Of a stretch of 64,000 nucleotides of DNA, positions 45,408 through 58,360 are shown piece after piece. The first letter of the stretch is position 1. Every line of letters begins with the position of its first letter. The stretch lies in the NCBI GenBank assembly GCA_949592205.1, contig CATIUR010000002.1:1865001-1929000 (forward strand), written 5' to 3'. Below the pieces are notes generated by a model. That model did not search any database, was not told the origin of the DNA, and saw only the letters and a list, made by a program, of their open reading frames with translations. The translations under genes were made by a program, and so were the position numbers. The stretch is from Helichrysum umbraculigerum (taxonomy: Eukaryota; Streptophyta; Magnoliopsida; Asterales; Asteraceae).

Positions 45408-45566
45408 AGTTACAGAAATACCCCTCCGCCCAAACTTACGTTTCAGCATTTTAAAAAAATTAAAAACTTCATGATTAATTGTGGACCCTTGATTATGTTG
45501 ATCCAACGGCTCAAATCCATTCCCCCATTCTCAACCATTTTACCCATACTCATTTGAACTTAAGTC
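45408..45566 (-). repeat. Right TIR of the large Mutator-like element
   Basis: Reverse-complement partner of 22607-22701. It also likely serves as promoter region for the Ulp1-like gene, whose leader (with TAGGGTTT motifs at 45035 and 45160) lies just inside. Confidence 0.6.
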
Positions 45567-45670
45567 TATATGTCAATCTAATTCACATTTTTCTATCTAT
45601 AATCCTGGCCGAGGCATAATTAATATATGTCAATCTAATTCACATTTTTCTATCTATAATCGTGGCCGAG
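45567..45670. repeat. 57-bp tandem duplication at the MULE right flank
   Basis: TATATGTCAATCTAATTC followed by ACATTTTTCTATCTATAATC and TGGCCGAG occurs twice, at 45567 and 45624. The second copy is preceded by GCATAATTAA, the same sequence that flanks the left side of the Mutator-like elements. Confidence 0.85.
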
Positions 45671-47082
45671 CCTTCTCAAGAGATAGTAGTCATTTACTTG
45701 GTGGTTGTGATTATAACTCAAAAAATAAAATGGTACGTGATTTCCTTTCCCTTTATTTTTTTTTTTTCGTTAAACTGTTTTTATTATATAATCATATTTG
45801 TTGGGTTAATCGGTTAGTTATACTTCACGTATGCATGCATGGATAGAGTTTGAAGATAACAAGTCTTATGTTTTATGTTTTATCATCTAGTAGATAGAAA
45901 TTGGTGGTTTAATTTGACCGACTTCATTGGAGTTGTTTAGGAGAATAGGTCGGTGTTATACCAATTATTTAGGATTAGTTTACTCGTTGTTTTCTGTTTT
46001 GGCTACGTGGGTGTATGGCTATATATATGCCTTCCATTTTATTAATGAATAACATGTTTTTCTTTGGTTGATATATTTATTCATTCGTTTCATACATATA
46101 ACACATAAAGCTTTGATTATCAACAATATTATCATGTTTTTCTTATTTACAGTATCATAAATTAAACATTTTCTTCAACATTCTTTCGTTATGAGGTATT
46201 AAAACAATAGTTAAAGTGCAAGTACGTACGTAACCTCTTTTTAACCATGCAAGCTACCTTATACATATACTAAAACTCTAAAAAAAAAAATCGTTGCGAC
46301 TATTACGTATAAATTTACTCAAAAAATCAACAATCCACGTACCATTCTTTGATGTGTTTTTGTAAAGAAGTCAGTATTAAATATGTTTGCTTACAAAGAA
46401 CTATGCATTATTGTGTGTTCAGAATCATGGACTTATAGTTGGAACATCTTTTACACATTTAGAATTGAAAAATTCATCTGATCGAACATTATGAAATGAG
46501 CAAGAATCATGCAAATCTTGAATTTATATAAATAACTTAACATGCACCTGATTAGTAGCTGAACTCGAAAGATTGATAATACAAATTTAGATAATACTGT
46601 AATTAAATTCAAATTGGATGGCAAGGAAATTTGAGTAAGAGAGAATAATGACGACAAAGTTGAATGAAAATCAATCGGAATTGAGGGTGTTTCATGCAAT
46701 GTGTAAATTTCACGCACTTTGTTAAAAATAATTTTAGGAATATTAAAAGTGAACATGTAACTGTAGTCGAAAGTTGAACTAAAATACGTATACTGTGACT
46801 CTAATTTCTACGGAGTATGACTAATTTCTCTAACAACAAAACATCAAACCATCCGGCACCAAGGGCTGGGCAATCAAAAACTCGTTCATATCATTCAACA
46901 TACGACTCATCGATTCATATAATCGATCGTTTACAATATCCATTAGTCACTTGTTTTTTCGTGATAATGAAACAACATATGTCATGTGTGCACACTTTAA
47001 TTTGTTTCCATGTCGTGGCCCAACGGTTCCCTTCCTCAAGAATCAATCAAGATAATAGATAGATATACTTTAAAAAAATTTA
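45671..47082. other. Intergenic, nothing recognised
   Basis: AT-rich sequence without a supportable gene. Open frames at 46451-46756 (minus) and 46817-47062 (plus) show no motif and are not called. Confidence 0.4.
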
Positions 47083-47382
47083 TTGGGTTAGTATACAAAT
47101 TCGTTGTGAAAAAGTTTTAAAATATGCAATTGGATTACTGTACTTTCAAAAATATTCAATTAGGTTACCAAACTTTCGTCATATTTCAATTAGGTTACCG
47201 TACTTGTAAAAATGTACATAGAAATGTGCAATTGGGTCACTAAACTTTGAACCAAAATTGAGCAAAAATAGACGTGGTGACAGGTTATGAAAGTACAATA
47301 ATCCAATTGCATATTTTAAAAGTTTAGTAACCTACATGAACTTTTTCACAAAGTACAGTAACGAATTTGTACATTACCCTTT
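47083..47382. mobile_element. MITE with long inverted repeats (class uncertain)
   Basis: The left end, GGGTTAGTATACAAATTCGTT with GTGAAAAAGTT following, matches the right end reversed, GGGTAATGTACAAATTCGTT...GTGAAAAAGTT. The interior is a series of CAATTRGGTTACYRWACTTT units in both orientations. A TSD could not be fixed. Confidence 0.6.
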
Positions 47383-47461
47383 TTTTATTACTCCGTATAA
47401 AATATTTTTCTTCCATCGTTTAGCTTCATTTAATTAAAGTTCTATACGCTTCAAGCAATCT

Positions 47462-47466
47462 CATGC
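47462..47466. repeat. Target-site duplication CATGC (left) of element 3
   Basis: CATGC here and at 57853-57857 directly flank the LTR ends. Confidence 0.93.
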
Positions 47467-50025
47467 TGTCGCACCCCCAATTTATGATGCGGAAGCGGGT
47501 CGGTTCGGGGCGCGACTAATCAATATACAAAGCACCAGATTACATAATGAACGACCACTACATGCGTCGTTTACAAATACATTGATAAAATAAAGGTTTT
47601 ACACCGTTATAATATAGTTTACAAAAGCCCTTGAGTCCAAATGATAGAGATTCTATGGCATAACTAAATTATACAAAATATAGTAATGCATGACAATCTC
47701 TTGATGTCTGAATGCGACTCGAACTAATGGGCATCTTGAGTGGCAGACCTACTGCTGCTGAGTACCTGTGATACATGCTAAAATGGGTCAGCGAAACGCT
47801 GGTGAGCTCACAGGTTTGTATGTCAACACATATTTGTATGAACCGCAAGATTTAATGATAATTGAATTTAAAATGCAATTAAGCAAAATAAAAGTTATAC
47901 AGCCATGAGTACATAGTTTGAGCTTAACTCGAGATGTCAGGTCCACATTTAAGGTATCCTGATCGAGGTGTCTCCTACGAGTGCCTAATCAACACTCGTC
48001 TACACAAATATTAATACATCCGTTTTACTAGTTAGTGCGTGCTAACCCGGATGAGGCTGGTCAAACCTATATGGTACCATATACTAATATTCACGCTACT
48101 ACGTATTACCAAACTATGCTGATGGAGGGCTTTGAAATGATTAGTGAAAATAACTCATGTAGTATTTGATTTGATGGTACTTGCGTTCATAATGTAAAAC
48201 AAAACAGAGCAATGAAATCACACCCCTAGGTAAAAGTATTTAAAAAGGGGCTATGAGACTCACCTGAGCCTAATGAGTTGCTAACACGCAATAATGATGT
48301 TGTTCAAGAGTAATGATGTCGTCTCCAACGACTAAAACCTGCCGGGCGTATTAAACGCGCAAGGTTTTAAAATGATTAGATGTCTTATCATATCATCTAT
48401 GCTAGTTGTTCATCCAACTAGTAATGTCCAAATGATTTGGTTTAACTGATTAGATTTGAGTTTTTGAAAGATGTGTACGGCCCGTTAGTGAGTTTTTGGT
48501 AATAATAATCTCAACTATTATTATTATACTTTGATTGTTGTATCGTATTTAAATTGTTATAGTTAAAACTGCTAGTTATAGGTTTCTGCCGAAAGTTATG
48601 GTTTCTGCCGAATAGTTTCTACCGAAGGTTAAGGTTTCTGCCGAAGGTTATAGTTTCTGCCGAAGGTTATAGTTTCTGCCGAAGGTTATAGTTTCTGCCG
48701 AAGGTTATAGTTTCTAGATTTTGAACTCGATGAACACTCTGTTTAACCAACTTCTAGACCGATTCAAGTCTAACCAAAAATCACACTTATTCACCTAAGA
48801 ATCTAGTGTAAATCTGCACTTTATGGAGATTTTATAAGCTCATTTACTATTTTTAACAAAAATAAACATGAGGAGTGGTCGGATCGGGTTCGATTATGAG
48901 TTCAGTCCAAAGACTCACGTTTTTCACCATGATCCGTGAGGATCTGGTCCGAGAGCCAAAAATGAAAGTTGTAGCTGGTATCTTAGTGAACATTTTTCGT
49001 TTAGATGTCGAGAGTTGGTTCTTCCTAGTTTTCAAGATATAGACGTTTTTGTGGGCTGTTTTTACGAAGACAGAAACTGTTACCATTTTTGAGTTTGTAA
49101 AAACGAGTTTCAAGTTTTGATTTGGTCATTTTATAGTTTGATGAGCTACAAAACAAGTAAATAAATGTATTAAAGTAGTTTTAAGGTGTCGTTAACTTAC
49201 AAGTGTCGGTTTTGAAAACCGAAAAGATAGAGTCGTAGAGGATCGCGTGGTGCTCGTTTAGCTCCTAGCCGTTTTGCAAATGGAGGTGTTTTGATGGTAG
49301 TTCTTGGTGGTTTAAGGTGGCGGTTTTGGTTGTTTAGAGAGAGAGAGAGAGACGAGTTAGGGAGAGAGAGGTGGTGAAAGAGTGAAGGAACAAATTGATG
49401 CAATAATGTATGTAGTATGTGTTAGTCAAAAGCATGATCCACAAAATGTGGATCATGTTTGGCCTGATTTTTCTTAAGGTCAAAGGGGGTGGATTTTTGT
49501 TACATTTTGTCTCCAATTATTGAATGTTATACCCGTATTTGTTTACCCGATCGTTTAAACGTATAATTTAGACGTTATATATCATACGTATGTTTTTAAA
49601 TAACGAATGAACTTTAGATATTTTGAGTTGAAGTATTTTATCAAAATACTTATTAATGTGTTATAAAATATAACTTTAGTTTATTTCGATTGTTGCATGC
49701 GTTTCACGTATTTTTGGTCGCGTAGACGTTATTTATACAATATGAAATACTTTTGAAATATTATCGAAATAATGTGTAATAAATAATGAGTTGTATTAAA
49801 TAAAAATTCTATATTACTTAATACTTGTTTTCACCAACGCCGTATAGATAAATCGAAATTCGGTCGATTAAAAATGCACGATTAAATATAATCGCGTACT
49901 GATATATATATTCAACAATATATATTGATACATACAATTAGCCTAATACATAGAACTAATTACACGTATTTCTAAATGATTAGGAACTAAAAAAAAAACT
50001 AGTCCTAATTTTTACGGTTGTCACA
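47467..50025 (-). repeat. Element 3 3' LTR (2559 bp)
   Basis: On the plus strand it starts TGTCGCACCCCCAATTTATG and ends ACGGTTGTCACA. It contains an array of GTTTCTGCCGAAGGTTATA units at 48581-48716 and a CT-rich leader on the minus strand near 49335-49380. Confidence 0.95.
48581..48716. repeat. 19-bp GTTTCTGCCGAAGGTTATA repeats in LTR
   Basis: About seven direct copies, the central ones perfect. They are duplicated in the other LTR at about 56408-56543. Confidence 0.92.
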
Positions 50026-50046
50026 TTCTCCCCTTGTTAAGAGAAT
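50026..50046 (-). other. Polypurine tract of element 3
   Basis: The minus strand reads TCTCTTAACAAGGGGAGAA directly before LTR start TGTGACAACC. Confidence 0.85.
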
Positions 50047-50059
50047 TTCGTCCCGAAAT

Positions 50060-53000
50060 TCAGTTTGAAGTTGATGTGTGAGAGGAGTCTGAAAATAGAT
50101 GTGGATATTTAAGTCGCATCTGATCTTCCCGTTCCCAGGTGAATTCCGGACCACGCCGCGAATTCCACCGAACCTTGACGATTGGGATACGACTTTGCTT
50201 AAGCTGTTTGACCTCACGGTCCATGACCTCCACTGGTGTCTCGACAAAATGAAGTTTGTCGTCGATTTGAATTTCCTCAAGCGGGATAATGAGTGTCTCG
50301 TCGGACAGGCATTTCTTTAGGTTAGAAACGTGAAATGTAGGATGCACGCTACTAAGCTCTGGAGGTAGCTGCAATCGATAAGCGACTGGACCAATCCTTT
50401 CAAGGATCTCAAAAGGTCCGATGTATCTAGGGTTTAACTTTCCACGTTTGCCAAAACGGATGACACCTTTCCAAGGTGATACTTTGAGCAAAACTCGATC
50501 TCCAACTTGGAACTCGAGATGCTTGCGTCTCACGTCAGCATAACTCTTCTGACGATCACGTGCGGCCTTCAGCCGTTGCTGGATACCAACGATCTTCTCA
50601 GTGGTTTCATGAATGATTTCCGGACCAGTGAGTTGGCTATCTCCAATTTCGGTCCAACAGATAGGCGACCGGCACTTTCGACCGTACAGTGCCTCGAACG
50701 GTGCAACTCCAATGCTGGTATGATAGCTGTTGTTGTAGGAGAATTCACACAATGGCAAGTGATGTTCCCAATTTGCACCGAAATCAATTACGCAGGCGCG
50801 TAACATATCTTCCAGTGTTTGAATAGTCCTTTCACTTTGGCCATCGGTTTGTGGATGATAGGCTGTACTCATATCTAAACGAGTACCCATTGACTTTTGC
50901 AATGATTGCCAAAAGTTAGATGTGAATCGGCTGTCTCTATCAGAGATAATTGAGATTGGAACGCCGTGTCGGGATACGATCTCCTTCAAATAGATTCGTG
51001 TGAGACGTTCCATTTTGTCGGTTTCCTTCATGGCAAGGAAGTGAGCAGATTTGGTTAGACGATCAACTATTACCCATATAGTATCGCAACCACTTGATGT
51101 TTTCGGGAGTTTAGTGATGAAGTCCATAGCGATTTGCTCCCATTTCCATTCTGGAATATCCGGTTGCTGTAGCAAACCGGTGGGCTTCTGATATTCAGCT
51201 TTAACTTTTGAACATGTGAGGCACTTGCTGACATACGTGGCAATCTCTGCTTTCATGTTTGGCCACCAGTATGATCCCTTGATGCCATGATACATCTTGT
51301 CAGATCCAGGATGTATAGAATATTTGGACTTGTGAGCTTCATCCATCACCAAGTCTCGAAGATTCCCAAACTTGGGTAACCAAATTCGGTTTGCGAAGTA
51401 TTTGACCCCATTGGGTTTGGTTTCAAATTGATTCTCCATATTTCGCAAGGCCTCTTCCTTGATGTTTTCAGGTTTCAATGCTTCGAGTTGAGCAGTGAGA
51501 ATTTGAATGATTAAATCATTATGGATGGTTATGCTAATGGCTCGGACTCGAAGTGGTTTTGTGCGCTCTTTGCGACTTAGGGCATCGGAAACCACATTTG
51601 CTTTGCCCGGATGGTACTTGATCTCGCAGTCATAGTCGGTGAGTAACTCGACCCAGCGACGTTGCCTCATATTTAGATCCTTCTGATCAAATATATGCTG
51701 GAGGCTTTTGTGATCAGTGAATATGGTACACTTTGTGCCATACAGATAGTGTCTCCAGATCTTGAGTGCGAACACTACGGCTCCTAATTCGAGATCATGA
51801 GTTGTGTAGTTCTTCTCGTGAACTTTGAGTTGTCGGGAGGCGTAGGCAATAACCTTGTCTCGTTGCATCAACACGCAACCAAGACCTTGGTGTGAGGCAT
51901 CGCAGTATACCACGAAGTCTTCATTGCCTTCGGGTAATGATAGAATTGGTGCACTACAAAGCTTTTGCTTCAATAGCTGAAATGCTGACTCTTGTTTATC
52001 ATTCCAATCGAACTTCTTTTCCTTCTGAGTCAGTATTGTGAGAGGTTGAGCTATTTTGGAGAAATCCTCAATGAAACGCCGATAATAACCTGCCAGTCCT
52101 AAGAATTGGCGTACTTCGGTCGGCGTCGTCGGTGCTTGCCAGCACTTGATAGCCTCAATCTTTGATGGATCTACGTGAATTCCTTGACTATCAATCACAT
52201 GACCAAGGAACTGAACTGTTTTCATCCAGAACTCACACTTGGAGAATTTAGCATATAACTCTTCGTGTCTAAGAAGTTCTAGAATAACTTTGAGATGTTG
52301 CGCGTGTTCTTGCTCATTGCGCGAGTAAATGAGAATATCATCGATGAAGACAATGACAAACTTGTCAAGATATGGTTTGCACATTCGGTTCATAAGATCC
52401 ATGAATACTGTCGGTGCGTTAGTTAAACCAAAGGGCATCACTTGGAACTCATAATGTCCATAGCGAGTTCGGAAAGCAGTCTTTGGGATGTCAATGTCAC
52501 GAACTCGTAACTGATGATAACCTGATCTTAGATCTATCTTCGAATAGATACTTGACCCTTGAAGTTGGTCGAATAGGTCATCAATACGAGGAAGTGGGTA
52601 ACGGTTCTTGACGGTCAATTTGTTCAACTCTCTATAGTCGATACACATTCTGAATGAACCGTCTTTCTTTTTCACAAACAGAACCGGGGCTCCCCATGGT
52701 GAAGAACTTGGTCTAATGAATCCCTTATCTAAGAGTTCCTGCAACTGAGTAGACAACTCCTGAAGTTCTGAAGGGGCTAAACGATATGGTGCTCGTGCAA
52801 CAGGTGCTGCCCCCGGCACGAGATCGATCGAGAACTCAACTTGTCTCGGTGGTGGAAGGCCAGGTAAGTCTTCGGGAAAGACTTCTGGATAATCTCTAAC
52901 AATGGGCACATCCTCAAGTCGTTTCTCTTCCGACTTTTTCTCCAAGACATGTGCGAGAATCGCCTGGTACCCTTTCCTAAGGTACTTGCGAGTTTTCATG

Positions 53001-54481
53001 CAGGATATGATATTCAGTCTCGTCCTACCGGTCTCCCCTTGTATGATTAGAGTACTACCGGTGACAAGAGGAATACGGACGATTTTGTCATAGCAGACAA
53101 TTTCAGCTCGGTGCTTGGATAACCAATCCATTCCAATAATGACGTCGAAACTTCCAATTTCAACAGGTATAAGGTCAATAGAGAAGATTTCATCAGATAG
53201 ATTTAAAGTGCAATTTGGTATTACACTGTCAGCCTCAATTAACTTGCCATTAGCTAATTCTACAATGTACTTAGCATCTAAGGCAATAGGGGCAATGTTA
53301 AGTAATTTACTAAACTCATCAGATATGAAGCTCCTATCAGCACCAGAATCAAATAGAACAGAAGCAGTAAGATTGTTGAGAAGAAACGTACCCGAGACCA
53401 CATTCGGGTCTTGACGGGCCTCTCCTGAGTTCAGAACGAAAGCTCTTCCCTTCGCAGTGTTGTTACCCTTGTTCTTCAGCTTTGGGCAATCATTCCTAAA
53501 GTGCCCAGTTTCTCCACACTCATAGCAGGACTTTGGTTGGCTGGTGGTGTTGGTGTTGGCAGTGGTAGACCTACAGTCTTTGGTCAAATGTCCATACCTT
53601 TGACATTTTCCACAAGGTGTGCTGCAAGGACCATCATGATGACGGCGGCACTTTGAACAGTAGGGTTTATTTCCAGTGTAACCCTTGTTGACACCAGAAC
53701 CAGTGTTGAGGGTCTTATCAGACTCAGACCTCTTTGATGATGATTGATTTTGAGTGGTGTTCCCAGACCACTTTCTCTTGTTGTTGTTACCAGAAGATGG
53801 AGCAGATGTCTCACGGCTGACAACCATGGCCATGAGTTCATGAGCAATTTCGATAGCTCTTTCCAGAGTGGTTGGTTGAGCTGAGGCGACATTCCCCTGG
53901 ATATTCTCTGGAAGTCCACAGATGTACTTCTTGATACTTTTTCCTTCCGTATCAACTAAACCTGGGCACAATAGAGCGAATTGCTGGAACTTGGTGGTGT
54001 ACCTAGCAATATCGTTCCCTTGTACCTCCAGATGCCAGAACTCGACTTCCAATCGGTGTAGTTCTTCCTCGCGACAGTACTTCTCCCTTAGCTTTTTCTT
54101 CAATTCAGGCCAAGGAAGTCGGTTTGCGATCTCGACGCCAATAGAGTTTGCATGAGTGTTCCACCACGTTAGTGCACCTTCTTGAAAGGTGTAAGCAGCA
54201 AACTTGACCTTACTATCTTCAGCACAGTTACAGAGACTGAAGACAGATTCAATTCTTTCAATCCATCTGATCAAGCCAATGGCACCTTCTGTGCCCTTGA
54301 AATACAATGGTTTGCAGCTAAGAAAATCCTTGTAGGAACAAGGTTTGATAACAGGAGTAGGAGTAGCATTGACTGTCTCTGCATTCCTTAGAGCTTCTTG
54401 AGCAGCCATGGCTTCGGCTACAGCTAGGGTAACCGCAGCATTGAGTTCAGCTTGACTGAAACCAGTCTTCTTTGGCGGCAT
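50060..54481 (-). CDS. Gag-Pol polyprotein of element 3 (Ty3/Gypsy, Tekay-like)
   Basis: One uninterrupted frame of 1473 codons encodes all retrotransposition proteins. Order: Gag core (about residues 50-230); zinc knuckles [14 protein letters not shown] (290-303) and [14 protein letters not shown] (319-332); aspartic protease with DSGA at 378-381; reverse transcriptase with FIDDILIYS (catalytic pair 714-715); RNase H starting YCDAS (D861); integrase zinc region ending CLTC (1087-1090) and the D1120, D1181, E1217 triad with 35 residues between the last two; and a C-terminal [10 protein letters not shown] block followed by a chromodomain-like tail [16 protein letters not shown] (about 1436-1451). 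The start is MPPKKTGF, parallel to MPPRKHTF in element 1. No stop or frameshift. It could support pol-less relatives in trans. Confidence 0.97.
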   Translation of the reverse strand: MPPKKTGFSQAELNAAVTLAVAEAMAAQEALRNAETVNATPTPVIKPCSYKDFLSCKPLYFKGTEGAIGLIRWIERIESVFSLCNCAEDSKVKFAAYTFQEGALTWWNTHANSIGVEIANRLPWPELKKKLREKYCREEELHRLEVEFWHLEVQGNDIARYTTKFQQFALLCPGLVDTEGKSIKKYICGLPENIQGNVASAQPTTLERAIEIAHELMAMVVSRETSAPSSGNNNKRKWSGNTTQNQSSSKRSESDKTLNTGSGVNKGYTGNKPYCSKCRRHHDGPCSTPCGKCQRYGHLTKDCRSTTANTNTTSQPKSCYECGETGHFRNDCPKLKNKGNNTAKGRAFVLNSGEARQDPNVVSGTFLLNNLTASVLFDSGADRSFISDEFSKLLNIAPIALDAKYIVELANGKLIEADSVIPNCTLNLSDEIFSIDLIPVEIGSFDVIIGMDWLSKHRAEIVCYDKIVRIPLVTGSTLIIQGETGRTRLNIISCMKTRKYLRKGYQAILAHVLEKKSEEKRLEDVPIVRDYPEVFPEDLPGLPPPRQVEFSIDLVPGAAPVARAPYRLAPSELQELSTQLQELLDKGFIRPSSSPWGAPVLFVKKKDGSFRMCIDYRELNKLTVKNRYPLPRIDDLFDQLQGSSIYSKIDLRSGYHQLRVRDIDIPKTAFRTRYGHYEFQVMPFGLTNAPTVFMDLMNRMCKPYLDKFVIVFIDDILIYSRNEQEHAQHLKVILELLRHEELYAKFSKCEFWMKTVQFLGHVIDSQGIHVDPSKIEAIKCWQAPTTPTEVRQFLGLAGYYRRFIEDFSKIAQPLTILTQKEKKFDWNDKQESAFQLLKQKLCSAPILSLPEGNEDFVVYCDASHQGLGCVLMQRDKVIAYASRQLKVHEKNYTTHDLELGAVVFALKIWRHYLYGTKCTIFTDHKSLQHIFDQKDLNMRQRRWVELLTDYDCEIKYHPGKANVVSDALSRKERTKPLRVRAISITIHNDLIIQILTAQLEALKPENIKEEALRNMENQFETKPNGVKYFANRIWLPKFGNLRDLVMDEAHKSKYSIHPGSDKMYHGIKGSYWWPNMKAEIATYVSKCLTCSKVKAEYQKPTGLLQQPDIPEWKWEQIAMDFITKLPKTSSGCDTIWVIVDRLTKSAHFLAMKETDKMERLTRIYLKEIVSRHGVPISIISDRDSRFTSNFWQSLQKSMGTRLDMSTAYHPQTDGQSERTIQTLEDMLRACVIDFGANWEHHLPLCEFSYNNSYHTSIGVAPFEALYGRKCRSPICWTEIGDSQLTGPEIIHETTEKIVGIQQRLKAARDRQKSYADVRRKHLEFQVGDRVLLKVSPWKGVIRFGKRGKLNPRYIGPFEILERIGPVAYRLQLPPELSSVHPTFHVSNLKKCLSDETLIIPLEEIQIDDKLHFVETPVEVMDREVKQLKQSRIPIVKVRWNSRRGPEFTWEREDQMRLKYPHLFSDSSHTSTSN

Positions 54482-55277
54482 GATTCTGATAAAAGCAAAG
54501 AGAGTGGATGAGTTGTTTGCACCAAAACATGATACATCACATATGCATATATATATATATATTTATGGGGTAATATACAATTACACAAGTGATAATCACA
54601 TTTGACAAACAACAGAGTTGCATACTAGATGCGAGTTTGCGAGTAGGTGGGGTATGGTTTTACGTATGGAGCCTATAGTCCTTCAAACAATAAGTTCCAT
54701 TTGTGATTCTAAGGAAATAGAATGATGGAGGAAATACGAAATGATATACTCCTCGTGAGAATAGGATGGTACAGTGGAATTGTGTTGTGAGAAGTTATGT
54801 GCGTATTAAAGAGATAGAAGAAAGTAATTTATACTTGTCGTCTTTGGTAGTGAGAGTGTTAACGAGTGTATTATCGTGTGTGATCTATATATATTCGATA
54901 TATATAATAGCTTAGAAGATAATACGCGAGTGGGGCTTAATCATATATCTTCAATATATAATAGCCTATAAGGTAGCACATAAATGAGGCCTATGTATGT
55001 ATATACACCTATATCACATAATAGCCTAATGTGTGTCTAACACTAATCAAGTATTAGTCACGGTTTCTCTCGTGGTCAGAGTCAACTAATGCATTCCTAT
55101 TCAACATAACCCCTTTCAGCTTTCACATCGTATTCATTTAATTGTACATAGTTAGCTAAGCTATGTTAAATTAAACTCATATGGTGTAATCACTGAACCA
55201 GTTATATCTAATAAGAAATACTGCCTAACGGTCATAGTCTAGGCCCACTAAATGCAACCTAGTTCACTATAACCTTA
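54482..55277 (-). other. Element 3 5' leader
   Basis: About 0.8 kb between PBS and the Gag-Pol start, noncoding, with short AT runs. The PBS-proximal part (about 55100-55277) is closely similar to the leader of element 1 at about 17760-17939. Confidence 0.8.
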
Positions 55278-55290
55278 GGCTCTGATACCA
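55278..55290 (-). other. Element 3 primer-binding site (iMet)
   Basis: The minus strand reads TGGTATCAGAGCC three bases after the 5' LTR, complementary to the initiator-Met tRNA 3' end. Confidence 0.92.
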
Positions 55291-55293
55291 ATC

Positions 55294-57852
55294 TGTCGCA
55301 CCCCCAATTTATGATGCGGAAGCGGGTCGGTTCGGGGCGCGACTAATCAATATACAAAGCACCAGATTACATAATGAACGACCACTACATGCGTCGTTTA
55401 CAAATACATTGATAAAATAAAGGTTTTACACCGTTATAATATAGTTTACAAAAGCCCTTGAGTCCAAATGATAGAGATTCTATGGCATAACTAAATTATA
55501 CAAAATATAGTAATGCATGACAATCTCTTGATGTCTGAATGCGACTCGAACTAATGGGCATCTTGAGTGGCAGACCTACTGCTGCTGAGTACCTGTGATA
55601 CATGCTAAAATGGGTCAGCGAAACGCTGGTGAGCTCACAGGTTTGTATGTCAACACATATTTGTATGAACCGCAAGATTTAATGATAATTGAATTTAAAA
55701 TGCAATTAAGCAAAATAAAAGTTATACAGCCATGAGCACATAGTTTGAGCTTAACTCGAGATGTCAGGTCCACATTTAAGGTATCCTGATCGAGGTGCCT
55801 CCTACGAGTGCCTAATCAACACTCGTCTACACAAATATTAATACATCCGTTTTACTAGTTAGTGCGTGCTAACCCGGATGAGGCTGATCAAACCTATATG
55901 GTACCATATACTAATATTCACGCTACTACGTATTACCAAACTATGCTGATGGAGGGCTTTGAAATGATTAGTGAAAATAACTCATGTAGTATTTGATTTG
56001 ATGGTACTTGCGTTCATAATGTAAAACAAAACAGAGCAATGAAATCACACCCCTAGGTAAAAGTATTTAAAAAGGGGCTATGAGACTCACCTGAGCCTAA
56101 TGAGTTGCTAACACGCAATAATGATGTTGTTCAAGAGTAATGATGTCGTCTCCAACGACTAAAACCTGCCGGGCGTATTAAACGCGCAAGGTTTTAAAAT
56201 GATTAGATGTCTTATCATATCATCTATGCTAGTTGTTCATCCAACTAGTAATGTCCAAATGATTTGGTTTAACTGATTAGATTTGAGTTTTTGAAAGATG
56301 TGTACGGCCCGTTAGTGAGTTTTTGGTAATAATAATCTCAACTATTATTATTATACTTTGATTGTTGTATCGTATTTAAATTGTTATAGTTAAAACTGCT
56401 AGTTATAGGTTTCTGCCGAAAGTTATGGTTTCTGCCGAATAGTTTCTACCGAAGGTTAAGGTTTCTGCCGAAGGTTATAGTTTCTGCCGAAGGTTATAGT
56501 TTCTGCCGAAGGTTATAGTTTCTGCCGAAGGTTATAGTTTCTAGATTTTGAACTCGATGAACACTCTGTTTAACCAACTTCTAGACCGATTCAAGTCTAA
56601 CCAAAAATCACACTTATTCACCTAAGAATCTAGTGTAAATCTGCACTTTATGGAGATTTTATAAGCTCATTTACTATTTTTTAACAAAAATAAACATGAG
56701 GAGTGGTCGGATCGGGTTCGATTATGATTTCAGTCCAAAGACTCACGTTTTTCACCATGATCCGTGAGGATCTGGTCCGAGAGCCAAAAATGAAAGTTGT
56801 AGCTGGTATCTTAGTGAACATTTTTCGTTTAGATGTCGAGAGTTGGTTCTTCCTAGTTTTCAAGATATAGACGTTTTTGTGGGCTGTTTTTACCAAGACA
56901 GAAACTGTTACCATTTTTGAGTTTGTAAAAACGAGTTTCAAGTTTTGATTTGGACATTTTATAGTTTGATGAGCTACAAAACAAGTAAATAAATGTATTA
57001 AAGTAGTTTTAAGGTGTCGTTAACTTACAAGTGTCGGTTTTGAAAACCGAAAAGATAGAGTCGTAGAGGATCGCGTGGTGCTCGTTTAGCTCCTAGCCGT
57101 TTTGCAAATGGAGGTGTTTTGATGGTAGTTCTTGGTGGTTTAAGGTGGCGGTTTTGGTTGTTTAGAGAGAGAGAGAGAGACGAGTTAGGGAGAGAGAGGT
57201 GGTGAAAGAGTGAAGGAACAAATTGATGCAATAATGTATGTAGTATGTGTTAGTCAAAAGCATGATCCACAAAATGTGGATCATGTTTGGCCTGATTTTT
57301 CTTAAGGTCAAAGGGGGTGGATTTTTGTTACATTTTGTCTCCAATTATTGATGTTATACCCGTATTTGTTTACCCGATCGTTTAAACGTATAATGTAGAC
57401 GTTATATATCATACGTATGTTTTTAAATAACGAATGAACTTTAGATATTTTGAGTTGAAGTATTTTATCAAAATACTTATTAATGTGTTATAAAATATAA
57501 CTTTAGTTTATTTCGATTGTTGCATGCGTTTCACGTATTTTTGGTCGCGTAGACATTATTTATACAATATGAAATACTTTTGAAATATTATCGAAATAAT
57601 GTGTAATAAATAATGAGTTGTATTAAATAAAAATTCTATATTACTTAATACTTGTTTTCACCAACGCCGTATAGATAAATCGGAATTCGGTCGATTAAAA
57701 ATGCACGATTAAATATAATCGCGTACTGATATATATATTCAACAATATATATTGATACATACAATTAGCCTAATACATAGAACTAATTACACGTATTTCT
57801 AAATGATTAGGAACTAAAAAAAAAACTAGTCCTAATTTTTACGGTTGTCACA
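55294..57852 (-). repeat. Element 3 5' LTR (2559 bp)
   Basis: Same length as 47467-50025 with scattered single-base differences and compensating one-base indels. Confidence 0.95.
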
Positions 57853-57857
57853 CATGC

Positions 57858-58352
57858 TTTCGTAGTAAACTTTTAACTGATCGAATCTAGTCTAACTTAT
57901 ATGATTGTGTACATGAACATGTTGCAAAATAAAAGTATAAATAGCATATATGAACATTAAAATCTAGACTAATAAGAAACATAAATACCATGAACCTTTA
58001 CTATAATAATATGTCTATGTAAGACAATTGCCCATATAAATAGCAAAGACTAGCGAATTGAAGCACCTAGGGGAGGTACTAGAAATTTTCTCATGTGGGG
58101 GCAAAGTTTGAGAGTATACTAGTCTCGGATCTTGAGTTGGAGTTCATTTTTCTAGGTCATGATGCAGGAATGTAAGTAATTTCATCTTGAATACCATGCA
58201 AACCTTGAAAGAATTGAGAGTGATATTCATACTACATAATTTTGATAGAAATCACAACAAAGCTGAATAATTTTAATAATTTAGAAAATTAATAACTTTA
58301 TCAAAACCAAAAGTCTAAGAGTTTTCGTTGTGTTGTCGTCACGAGTTTTTGT
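57858..58352. other. Intergenic, nothing recognised
   Basis: AT-rich, no supportable feature. Confidence 0.4.
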
Positions 58353-58360
58353 CTTTACAC

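Larger units (their letters stand above)
22607..45566. mobile_element. Large Mutator-like element carrying two gene remnants
   Basis: Diverged TIRs: the left starts GAGTTGAGTTCAATTAAG at 22607 and the right, reversed, starts GACTTAAGTTCAAATGAG at 45566. The match continues about 65 bp and again further in (left GGGGAGGGGCATTTTCGTC, right reversed GGCGGAGGGGTATTTCTG). The flanks share TATA (22603-22606; 45567-45570), shorter than the usual 9 bp. Without the nested LTR array (23474-40624) and LINE it is about 5.6 kb, with convergent genes starting near each TIR, as in Mutator-like elements. The TIRs resemble the adjacent foldback element. No mudrA-type transposase core was found, only a zinc-knuckle tail at about 40916-41087. 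Confidence 0.62.
47467..57852 (-). mobile_element. Element 3: full-length Tekay-like Ty3/Gypsy retrotransposon
   Basis: A complete 10.4-kb element. Both LTRs are 2559 bp (47467-50025 and 55294-57852) with TG...CA ends, and the TSD is a perfect CATGC. PBS and polypurine tract are present, and a single intact Gag-Pol ORF lies between. Only about ten to twelve differences between the LTRs were noticed by eye, roughly 0.4%. It looks young and possibly transposition-competent. LTR length, domain order and the C-terminal motif [14 protein letters not shown] point to the Tekay/Del group. Confidence 0.95.
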
